A stretch of 6,085 nt of DNA, from assembly GCA_937901265.1 (NCBI GenBank), contig CALCHA010000150.1, positions 1 to 6,085 on the forward strand. Reading direction: 5' to 3'. The number at the start of each line of letters is the position of its first letter. Within the stretch, counting starts at the first letter, position 1. Under the pieces are notes generated by a model. That model searched no databases. It saw nothing but the letters and a program-made list of their open reading frames with translations, and was not told where the DNA came from. Below, piece by piece: positions 1-5,962 of this stretch. The DNA is from an uncultured Phycisphaerales bacterium (GTDB lineage: Bacteria > Planctomycetota > Phycisphaerae > WQYP01). The translations under genes and the position numbers were made by a program.

Positions 1-13
1 TCCGAGATGCGAT

Positions 14-86
<73 letters not shown>

Positions 87-168
87 GGGGGCAGGGCGAT
101 TGTCGCCAAAGGGGCGGAGCGGAACAAGCGCGGGTGGCGGCTGGTGGCCGAGGCGGGGCCTTCGGGGG

Positions 169-1635
169 TCACCGGGCGCAACATTTTTTGTATTTTTTTC
201 CGCTGCCGCACGGGCAGGGTTCGTTGCGCCCGACTTTCGCCTGTTCGCGGATGTACGTGGCGGGCGGGACCATGGTATGTGGCGGGGGGGCGTCGTTTTC
301 GGCGTCGGCAAGGCGGGCGTTGTAGCGTTCGACGAACGCGTTCAACTGCTCCTGGTTGCCGGGTTCGACGCCTTCGGCCATGGCCTGGATCATGAAGGAT
401 TTGCTCATTCCCCAGTACGCCGGGTCGTTGCTGCGCCCAACGATCTCGGGGCCCCACTGGGCGACTTCGGCAGCGATCGTCTTGCCGCCGGGGACGAGGC
501 CGGCGCTGTCGAGCCAGCGCAAAAGCTCGGTGGCGAAGGGCGCCAGCCCGGCGAACCATTCGGGATCGGCGGTGAATTTTCGGGGGCAGAGAGTGACGAG
601 CAGCTCTTCCCAGCCGGCGACGCCCCAGGTGGCGATATCCATGCCGAAGTAGGCCATGCCGAAGTCGATGAGGTTCGTGGCGTCATCGGCGGCATCGAAG
701 TGGCGGCTGGCGGGGAGCAATTTGGCTTCGTCGGAGGCGGCGAAGGCGGCACCCCACTCGGCGGCGCGTTGCTTGGCGTTTGCTTCGTCGTAAGGGCGGT
801 CGGTGTCTTCGTCGACCTTCTCGTCGAGCGGCTGGTCGTCCTCGTGCTCCTGTTCCGAATCGCCGTTGGCCCGGGCGGAGTCCCACTCTTCACGTTGGCC
901 ATCGAGGAAATCGTGCAGGTCGTTGTCCCACCACAAGTCCGGTAGGGTATTGGAGGCCTGCGGGCCGGCGCGGATGGCGGCGAGGTTGTCCTGGAAATCT
1001 CGGCCGTATTCCTCGTCGATTTCCGCATGTCTTTCGTGGTCGAGGCGTTCCATAATCTCGCGGGCACCGGTCCATTTCATGGCGGCGAGGGTGGAGACTG
1101 GTTCGAGCAGGTCATCGATGTCGAGCCGGTCGTCAGCGACTTCTTCGAGGCGGGCGATGCACAGGCGAGCAACGCGTTCGCGGAGAGAGGTGTCGGTCTC
1201 GTGGCGCACGAGGTCCAGCAATCCCCACGTGTCCTGAACGTATCGATCGTCGCCGTCGGGGTCTTCGAGCCGGCGGAGGACGCAGGGGAGTATCCATCGC
1301 CCCATGCGTCCGCAGGCATGCAGGGTCTGCATGAGGCAGATTTCGTCCTCTTCGTCGTAGGCGTCGACCATGCTGTCGAGGAGGAACTCGAGGATTTTTT
1401 CGCGCGGTTCGCCCGGGGCGAGGCGGGAAGCGGCCTCGCCGAGGATGAGCGGGGCGTAGAGTTCCACATAGCCGATGGGATCTTCGAGGAGGCGGGAATT
1501 GGTATAGACATCGGCCAACGCCTCCCACAGCTCGGGGTCGGCAACGATGGCGGCGATGGCGGCGTCAATCGCCGGCCATGGGATTTCGCCCTCGGTGTGA
1601 TTCAGGGCTTCCCAATCGATGAGGGCATCATTCAC
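169..1635 (-). CDS. SEC-C motif protein, function unknown
   Basis: This 488-aa predicted cytoplasmic protein has no signal peptide or membrane segment. The last 21 residues form a textbook SEC-C zinc-binding motif: CPC at 474-476 and CC at 485-486, in a GRNEPCPCGSGKKYKKCC context like the SecA C-terminus. Residues about 30-225 look like stacked amphipathic helices, perhaps HEAT- or TPR-like, with a leucine-rich stretch at 115-180. A strongly acidic, probably disordered linker follows at about 255-285. A second helical and tryptophan-rich domain spans about 290-445, and a Pro-rich hinge at 449-458 leads to the SEC-C tail. The start is GTG, preceded by AAGGA with an 8-nt spacer; the first internal Met is residue 89, so a later start is unlikely. 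SEC-C tails are found on many proteins besides SecA and often serve in protein or ribosome contact. The function of this one is not known to me. Confidence 0.88.
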   Translation of the reverse strand: MNDALIDWEALNHTEGEIPWPAIDAAIAAIVADPELWEALADVYTNSRLLEDPIGYVELYAPLILGEAASRLAPGEPREKILEFLLDSMVDAYDEEDEICLMQTLHACGRMGRWILPCVLRRLEDPDGDDRYVQDTWGLLDLVRHETDTSLRERVARLCIARLEEVADDRLDIDDLLEPVSTLAAMKWTGAREIMERLDHERHAEIDEEYGRDFQDNLAAIRAGPQASNTLPDLWWDNDLHDFLDGQREEWDSARANGDSEQEHEDDQPLDEKVDEDTDRPYDEANAKQRAAEWGAAFAASDEAKLLPASRHFDAADDATNLIDFGMAYFGMDIATWGVAGWEELLVTLCPRKFTADPEWFAGLAPFATELLRWLDSAGLVPGGKTIAAEVAQWGPEIVGRSNDPAYWGMSKSFMIQAMAEGVEPGNQEQLNAFVERYNARLADAENDAPPPHTMVPPATYIREQAKVGRNEPCPCGSGKKYKKCCAR

Positions 1636-1798
1636 GGCGGAATTCCTTGGCGAGAAGGTCGATGCGGCAGGTCCGGAACGTGCCGGACGCGTAACTGTAC
1701 CGCCCCCATGCCGCCGGATTCAAATGGAGGATCGCCGGCGCCGCACTCGACGGCGGGGTAACGATCGGTCGGGTGTGCCAGAGGCTGGGCGTCTGCAT
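1628..1798 (-). CDS. Possible 56-aa small protein overlapping the SEC-C gene start
   Basis: This is an ATG-started minus-strand frame of 56 codons. Its TGA falls inside the start region of the SEC-C gene (8-nt overlap, GTGAATGA), a layout typical of translational coupling. The SEC-C ribosome binding site AAGGA lies within its last codons (Ala-Lys-Glu-Phe). Of the 56 codons, 45 end in G or C, as expected for a real gene in this genome. The peptide is not low-complexity; it contains HLNPAAWGRYSY and then TFRTCRIDLLAKEF. Against it: no Shine-Dalgarno sequence is visible before the ATG, the frame stays open far upstream through non-coding sequence, and I recognise no family. It could equally be the 5' leader of the SEC-C mRNA. 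Confidence 0.35.
   Translation of the reverse strand: MQTPSLWHTRPIVTPPSSAAPAILHLNPAAWGRYSYASGTFRTCRIDLLAKEFRRE
1644..1648 (-). promoter_or_regulatory. Ribosome binding site of the SEC-C gene
   Basis: On the minus strand, AAGGA sits 8 nt before the GTG at 1635. It decides the start, because no in-frame ATG occurs until residue 89 and no upstream start is available before a stop. Confidence 0.6.
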
Positions 1799-1963
1799 TC
1801 CGACGTCGCTGGCGCCGCGGCGTTCTTCGATAGCCTGCCATGGGGGCCCACGCTCCCCGACGGTCGCGGCTCGGAGAGCTTGGTTGAATCGTGAACCGCA
1901 TCGTGGCTGTGGGGAGGTGGGGGGGATTGTCGCGGTTGGGTGGGCCATCGTAGGATGGCGGGG
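1799..1963. other. Divergent intergenic region
   Basis: This stretch separates the minus-strand unit (small ORF, SEC-C, tRNA) from the plus-strand transporter operon, so promoters for both should lie here. I could not identify a convincing -35/-10 pair on either strand. No cobalamin riboswitch core or B12 box and no AT-rich Fur-like palindrome is present. It contains the repeat-like element at 1842-1877 and G-rich runs at 1911-1944 just before the first transporter gene. If the small ORF is not real, the gene-free region extends from 1636 to 1963. Confidence 0.6.
1842..1877. repeat. Probable interspersed intergenic repeat
   Basis: The core CGCTCCCCGACGG, continuing into TCGCGGCTCGGAG, forms an imperfect stem (CTCC near the left pairs with GGAG at the right, and CCGA with TCGG). 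The plus strand reads 'TLPDGRGSE' and the minus strand 'RAATVGERG'. From memory, these peptides recur as spurious translations across planctomycete and acidobacterial genomes, which suggests a dispersed REP-like repeat rather than a gene. Only one copy is present in this window, so repetition itself is not shown here. Confidence 0.4.
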
Positions 1964-2893
1964 ATGCGAGGGATGTTGCGGATAGCGGTGGTGGTGGGGG
2001 GGATCGTTCTTGCGGGCTGCTCCGGCGGCGGCGGGTCGGGCGCGGCGACGTCGCCCGGTGGTGCGGCCAGCGAGCCAGGTGGGCCGCGTATTGTGAGCAC
2101 GGTTCCGGCGGCGACGCTGAACCTGGTGGAGATTGGGGCGGCGGATCGGCTGGTGGGGGTGACGCGGTATGACGTGCTGTATTTGCCGGCGGCGCAGCAG
2201 GGTCTGCCGGTGGTGGGGGATTACGAGACCATGGATCTGGAGCGCCTGGTGAAGCTGCATCCGACGGCGGTGGTGGTGCAGACGGCCGCGGCGCGGATGT
2301 CGGGACGGCTGCGTGAACTGGCGGCGGCGCATCAGATGGAGGTGGTGAACATCCAGCTCAACACCCTCGACGACCTGTGGCGGACGGTGGCGGTGCTGGG
2401 GAGGATTTCCGGGCGCCAGGCGGAGGCGGAGCGGGCGATCTGGGAGGCGCAGGGGCAGCTTGCGGAGATTCGCCGCGAGACCGCGGCGGAGAAGCCGGTG
2501 CGGGTTCTGTACGCGCTGAGCGAGGACCCGGTGATGATCGCGGGGGGCAAGACGTTTCTGGACGAGATGCTGACGGCGGCGGGAGGGGAGAATGTGGGGG
2601 CGTCGGTGGGGGAGGGCTATCCGATGGTGGGCAGCGAAACGCTGGTGAAGCTGAATCCGGAGGTGCTGCTGGTCAACCTGGCGGGGCAGCCCGCGGAGAA
2701 GGCGAACGACCCGCGGCTGGAGAAGTGGTATCGGCTGCCGATGGATGCAGCGCGAAATCATCGGGTGCATCTGGTGACGGAGGGGAACAGTGTGATGGCG
2801 AGCCTGGATGTGGGCGAGCAGGTGCGGCGACTGGCGGCCGTGCTGCATGGGCATGACTATCCGACGTCGCCGGCCACGGAGGCGGCCCGGTGA
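1964..2893 (+). CDS. ABC importer substrate-binding lipoprotein (cobalamin/siderophore class)
   Basis: This is a periplasmic binding protein of the BtuF/FepB family (PF01497), 309 aa from the chosen start. A short signal peptide (Arg6, hydrophobic 7-17) ends in the lipobox Leu-Ala-Gly-Cys with Cys19, so the mature protein should be lipid-anchored. A Gly/Ser/Ala-rich linker (20-40) follows. The first lobe begins with PRIVSTVPAATLNLVEIGA (41-59) and contains VGVTRYD (64-70) and the family hallmark GDYETMDLERLVKLHP (85-100). A long connecting helix (about 145-172) joins the second lobe, which has AGGKTFLDEMLTAAGGENV (193-211) and LVKLNPEVLLVN (227-238). In-frame starts exist at 1940 (GTG), 1955, 1964 and 1973. 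I chose 1964 because AGGA lies 8 nt upstream; 1973 would also give a good signal peptide. The gene overlaps the permease by 4 nt. The ligand is probably a metal chelate such as B12, haem or a ferric siderophore, but the sequence does not decide which. Confidence 0.9.
   Translation: MRGMLRIAVVVGGIVLAGCSGGGGSGAATSPGGAASEPGGPRIVSTVPAATLNLVEIGAADRLVGVTRYDVLYLPAAQQGLPVVGDYETMDLERLVKLHPTAVVVQTAAARMSGRLRELAAAHQMEVVNIQLNTLDDLWRTVAVLGRISGRQAEAERAIWEAQGQLAEIRRETAAEKPVRVLYALSEDPVMIAGGKTFLDEMLTAAGGENVGASVGEGYPMVGSETLVKLNPEVLLVNLAGQPAEKANDPRLEKWYRLPMDAARNHRVHLVTEGNSVMASLDVGEQVRRLAAVLHGHDYPTSPATEAAR
2878..2882 (+). promoter_or_regulatory. Ribosome binding site of the permease gene
   Basis: GGAGG lies inside the end of the binding-protein gene, 7 nt before the GTG at 2890. 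It supports that GTG start and independent or reinitiated translation of the permease at the GTGA overlap. Confidence 0.7.
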
Positions 2894-3963
2894 GGCAAGG
2901 GACGGCAAGAGCGGGTCAAGGGGCGCTGACGCGTCCGGCGTATGCGCGATTGTGGGGGTTGTGGTTGCTGGTGGCGCTGGTGGCGGCGGGGGGATGTTTG
3001 CTGGTGGGTGTGGGGGACAACCGGGGGGTGTCGCTGGGGTGGCCCGGGGGGGAGATTCTGGAGATTCGCGCGTTGCGGGTGCTGCCGGCGGGGCTGGTGG
3101 GATTGGCGCTTGCGGGCGCGGGCGTGGCGCTGCAGGCGTTGCTGCGGAACCCGCTTGCGGATCCGTTTGTGCTGGGAATTTCGAGCGGTGGCAGCGTGGG
3201 GGTGATGCTGTGGCTGCTGCTCACGGGGCCGCTGTGGGCGGCGGCGGCGCGGCTGTCGGGGCCGGTGAAGTTTCTGCTGGAGCAGGGGCAGGCGGTGCCG
3301 GCGATGGCGGGGGCAATCGCGACGTGCGTTGTGGTGTACGTGATGGCGTGGCCGCGGCGGCGCGATGGGGGGAGTGCGGATCCGCTGACGCTGCTGCTGG
3401 TGGGGGTGGTGGTGTCGGCGGTGAACGGGGCGATTCTGACGTTGCTCAACGCGCTGGCGCCCGGGGGCGTGCGTAACAACTTTTTTAACTACATGACGGG
3501 GGCGATTTCGAATGACATCACGTGGACCGGGTTCGCGGTGGCGGGGCTCCTGGTGGCGGTGGGGTATGTGCCGCTGGTGCTTGCGGGGCGGGCGCTGAAC
3601 GTGGGGAGCCTGTCGGATCTGGAAGCGACGAGCCTGGGGCTGAATATTTCGCGGCTGCGGTCGCTGTGTTTTTTGAGCGCGAGCGTGATGACGGCGGCGG
3701 CGATCCTGCTGGCGGGGCCAATCGGGTTTGTGGGGCTGATCTGTCCACACATCTGTCGCGGGCTGATGGGGGCGGACCATCGGAAGCTGGTGGTGGCGAC
3801 ACCACTGTGCGGGGCGGCGTTTTTGATGGTGACGGATACGTTCGTGCGGGCGAGCGCGGGGGTGTTTCATGGGGAGCTGGCGGTGGGGGTGATCACGGCG
3901 CTGCTGGGCGGGCCCTTCTTTCTGGTGCTGCTGAAGCAGCGGCCGGTGTGGGGGGCGTCATGA
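2890..3963 (+). CDS. FecCD-family ABC transporter permease
   Basis: This 357-aa inner-membrane permease belongs to the BtuC/FecCD/FhuB family (PF01032), whose members dimerise and carry metal chelates across the membrane. It has about ten hydrophobic segments, the first at about 21-42. Family motifs are clear: LRVLPAGLVGLALAGAGVALQ then RNPLADPFVLGISSGG (62-101), GLNISRLR (250-257), GPIGFVGLICPHICRGLMG (276-294, including the cytoplasmic helix that contacts the ATPase), DTFVR (316-320), and the C-terminal VGVITALLGGPFF (332-344). A loop at about 114-136 seems longer than usual. The GTG start overlaps the preceding stop (GTGA) and has GGAGG 7 nt upstream; its stop overlaps the ATPase start (ATGA). 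Third codon positions are overwhelmingly G, producing long G-runs on the coding strand. Confidence 0.95.
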   Translation: MRQGTARAGQGALTRPAYARLWGLWLLVALVAAGGCLLVGVGDNRGVSLGWPGGEILEIRALRVLPAGLVGLALAGAGVALQALLRNPLADPFVLGISSGGSVGVMLWLLLTGPLWAAAARLSGPVKFLLEQGQAVPAMAGAIATCVVVYVMAWPRRRDGGSADPLTLLLVGVVVSAVNGAILTLLNALAPGGVRNNFFNYMTGAISNDITWTGFAVAGLLVAVGYVPLVLAGRALNVGSLSDLEATSLGLNISRLRSLCFLSASVMTAAAILLAGPIGFVGLICPHICRGLMGADHRKLVVATPLCGAAFLMVTDTFVRASAGVFHGELAVGVITALLGGPFFLVLLKQRPVWGAS

Positions 3964-4799
3964 GTCGTGCGGCGGCGCCGGCCGTGGAGCTGGCGGTGGA
4001 AAATGTGTCCTATGCGTATGGGGAGCAGGCCGCGGTGGCGGAGGTTTCGTTTCGTTTGCGCGGGGGCGAGGTGGTGGCGCTGGTGGGCCCCAACGGCTGC
4101 GGAAAATCGACGCTGCTGCGGCTGCTGGTGGGGGAGCTGCGGCCGGGGAGTGGGCGCATTGTGCTGGATGGCCGCAATGCGGCGACGATGGCGCGGAGTG
4201 CGGTGGCGCGGCGGATGGCGTTGGTCGCGCAGAATGGGGGCGCGGGGGGATCGTTCGCCTACCGGGTGCGCGATCTCGTGCTGATGGGGCGGCATGCCTC
4301 GCATGCCGGCGCGGGGGGGATGATTGGTTTGAGCTTTGAGACGTCCGATGACCTTGCGGCGGCGGACGCGGCGATGTGGAAGGCGGACGTGCATCACCTG
4401 GCGGAGCGGTCGATCACGGCGCTTTCTGGCGGGGAGCGGCAACGTGTGGCGATCGCGCGGGCTCTGGCACAGGACACGCCGATTCTGTTGCTGGATGAGC
4501 CGACGGCGGCGCTGGACTTGTACCATCAGCTCGATGTGCTGCACGAAGTGGAGAGGCTGGCACAGGTGGAGGGGCGGCTGGTGATGCTGGTGACGCACGA
4601 CCTGCGGCTGGCCGCGGAACATGCCACGCGGGTGGTGCTGCTGGATCGCGGGCGGTTGGTGGCGGATGGGAAACCGGAGGAGGTGTTGACGGCGCGGCAT
4701 CTGGAGCCGGTGTATCAGGTGAAGGTGAGCCGCGGGGCGGATGGGATGTTAAGGTTTTCGAGGGCAGGGGGCGGTAGCGAAGCCCAGTCGCGCATGTGA
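3960..4799 (+). CDS. ABC transporter ATP-binding protein of the metal-chelate importer
   Basis: This 279-aa nucleotide-binding subunit of the BtuD/FecE/FhuC type energises the permease encoded just upstream. All catalytic motifs are intact: Walker A GPNGCGKST (43-51), Q-loop Gln91, signature LSGGE (155-159), Walker B ILLLDEP with Asp179 and Glu180 (175-181), D-loop ALD (184-186) and H-loop His213. The GRHASH segment (110-115) matches the GRxPH region usual in this subfamily. The frame is open far upstream, but the ATG that overlaps the permease stop (ATGA) is the natural start, placing Walker A at the normal distance from the N-terminus. No good Shine-Dalgarno sequence precedes it, so translation is probably coupled. 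The tail after about residue 256 is low-complexity (Arg/Gly/Ser) and not part of the conserved fold. Confidence 0.96.
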   Translation: MSRAAAPAVELAVENVSYAYGEQAAVAEVSFRLRGGEVVALVGPNGCGKSTLLRLLVGELRPGSGRIVLDGRNAATMARSAVARRMALVAQNGGAGGSFAYRVRDLVLMGRHASHAGAGGMIGLSFETSDDLAAADAAMWKADVHHLAERSITALSGGERQRVAIARALAQDTPILLLDEPTAALDLYHQLDVLHEVERLAQVEGRLVMLVTHDLRLAAEHATRVVLLDRGRLVADGKPEEVLTARHLEPVYQVKVSRGADGMLRFSRAGGGSEAQSRM

Positions 4800-4805
4800 T
4801 CCGCC

Positions 4806-4834
4806 TTGCTCCCGTTGACGCTGAAATCTAAGAT
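4806..4834 (+). promoter_or_regulatory. Weak sigma70-like promoter candidate
   Basis: TTGCTC (4806-4811) and TAAGAT (4829-4834) are separated by 17 nt, upstream of the sialidase-like gene. They match consensus at 3 of 6 and 4 of 6 positions. This is weak, but the position between two unrelated genes fits. A TTGACG at 4815-4820 has no -10 at proper spacing. Confidence 0.22.
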
Positions 4835-4853
4835 GAAATCCGCGATCTCGTTG

Positions 4854-4859
4854 AAGGAG
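4854..4859 (+). promoter_or_regulatory. Ribosome binding site of the sialidase-like gene
   Basis: AAGGAG is positioned 5 nt before the ATG at 4865. It is the strongest Shine-Dalgarno match in the window and fixes that start, which also begins directly at a signal peptide. Confidence 0.75.
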
Positions 4860-4864
4860 CGTTC

Positions 4865-5962
4865 ATGTTCCGTCTCATTGCCCCCTGCGTTACCGGTGTG
4901 CTTTTCGTGCTCGCCGCTCACTCGTTCGCCGCCGATCTTGACATTAAAGGCTCTACCCCGAGCATCGCGGCGGATGGCGATCTCGTGGCGGTCGTCACCG
5001 CGGAGCCGAATTCGCTTGCCTGCGCCGTCTCGCACGATGGCGGCGTCACGTTCGCCGCGCCGGCGCCCGTAGGCAAAGTGGCCGAAGGGCAGATGCTGGG
5101 CATGCGACGCGGGCCGCAGATTGCGGTGGGCGGCAACACCATCGTCATCGCCACCAACAATTCGAAGGGTGGCCGCATTGTCGCCTTTTGCTCCACCGAT
5201 GCCGGCAAGAGCTGGCAAGGAGGCACCCCTGTCGACAATCCGCCGGGCCGCAGTTCGGAGGGGCTCCTGAGCATGACATCCACGCGCGACGGATTCGCGG
5301 TGGTGTTCCTCGAACTGGTGGAAAACTCCATGCAGATCGGATTGATTCAGTCGACCGACCACGGCAAGAGTTGGCAAGACTCCAGGGTGATTTATGCGTC
5401 TCCAGCGGGACATGTCTGCGAGTGCTGCCAGCCAACGATTGCATCCAACCGCGCCGGCTACCTGACGGTGATGTTCCGCAACTGGCTCGATGGAAACCGC
5501 GACATGTACATGGTGACGTCGAAAGACGATGGCGCGACTTTTGGAAAGGCAGCGAAGCTCGGATCCGGATCCTGGAAGCTGGACGCGTGTCCCATGGATG
5601 GCGGCGGCCTGACCTATGGCAACGCGGATAAAACGCAAGACAAGGCCATCGCAAAGGGACCCCTGGCCGTGTTTCGCCGTGAAAGCACGCTGTACACGGC
5701 GCGTGTCGGCGAGGTGGAATCCAAGGTGGGTCCGGGCAAAAGCGCCGTCATCGCCGCCACTGCGGAGGGTCCGGTACTGGCGTGGGAAGCCCCGACGGGC
5801 GTCACCCTCCGCGTGCCAAAATCCGCGGATCTCACGATCGCAGGAGCGAGGGCGCCGGTGCTGACGGCTACTTCTCGCGGTGTCCTTTTGGCATATACCA
5901 CCCGTGAGGGCAGCGAAGACAAGACCGAGGCCCGCCTTGTGTGGCAGGCCAAGGCACGCTGA
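4865..5962 (+). CDS. Secreted sialidase-like Asp-box (BNR) beta-propeller protein with CxCC motif
   Basis: This is a 365-aa exported protein. Residues 1-22 form a Sec signal peptide with a probable cleavage after SFA (22/23); there is no lipobox. Four Asp-boxes (SxDxGxx[WF]) mark propeller blades: SHDGGVTF (56-63), STDAGKSW (110-117), STDHGKSW (163-170) and SKDDGATF (219-226). Between the last two lies GHVCECCQP (182-190), and after the fourth comes CPMDGG (242-247). These conserved cysteines define, from memory, a large bacterial family usually labelled exo-alpha-sialidase or BNR-repeat protein. RRGPQI (81-86) is where true sialidases have the RIP motif, but the full Arg triad and the Tyr/Glu nucleophile pair are not evident, so glycosidase activity is doubtful. 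The cysteines may bind a metal or form disulfides. It has its own ribosome binding site, lies 65 bp from the transporter operon, and prefers C-ending codons unlike that operon. Confidence 0.88.
   Translation: MFRLIAPCVTGVLFVLAAHSFAADLDIKGSTPSIAADGDLVAVVTAEPNSLACAVSHDGGVTFAAPAPVGKVAEGQMLGMRRGPQIAVGGNTIVIATNNSKGGRIVAFCSTDAGKSWQGGTPVDNPPGRSSEGLLSMTSTRDGFAVVFLELVENSMQIGLIQSTDHGKSWQDSRVIYASPAGHVCECCQPTIASNRAGYLTVMFRNWLDGNRDMYMVTSKDDGATFGKAAKLGSGSWKLDACPMDGGGLTYGNADKTQDKAIAKGPLAVFRRESTLYTARVGEVESKVGPGKSAVIAATAEGPVLAWEAPTGVTLRVPKSADLTIAGARAPVLTATSRGVLLAYTTREGSEDKTEARLVWQAKAR

Noticed and set aside
95..107. GGCGA-TTG-TCGCC hairpin between the SEC-C gene and the tRNA
   Set aside because: It has only 5 bp, a 3-nt loop and no T-tract in the minus-strand direction; it is too weak to call a terminator.
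100..945. Plus-strand open frame of 281 codons opposite the SEC-C gene
   Set aside because: It is a Gly/Val-rich antisense shadow; the minus-strand frame ends in an unmistakable SEC-C motif and has a ribosome binding site.
1640..1963. Cobalamin riboswitch or Fur box upstream of the importer
   Set aside because: No B12-box-like core, no conserved riboswitch motifs and no AT-rich 19-bp palindrome could be found on either strand.
1628..2908. A 426-codon minus-strand open frame opposite the binding-protein gene
   Set aside because: Over 1964-2893 it is the Arg/His/Pro-rich antisense shadow of a well-supported gene. Only its last 56 codons, outside that gene, show independent merit and are listed separately.
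3522..3959. Upstream extension of the ATPase reading frame
   Set aside because: This part overlaps the permease in another frame and reads as Gly/Ala-rich low complexity. The ATG at 3960 gives the normal family N-terminus and an ATGA overlap.
4767..4813. GGCGG/CCGCC pairing around the ATPase stop as a terminator
   Set aside because: The stem is only 5 bp with a loop of about 25 nt and a large internal mismatch, and no U-tract follows.
4833..5072. Out-of-frame ATG at 4833 opening an 80-codon ORF overlapping the sialidase-like gene
   Set aside because: It lacks its own ribosome binding site, its product is a Ser/Pro-rich shadow sequence, and it contains the ribosome binding site and signal-peptide region of the real gene.
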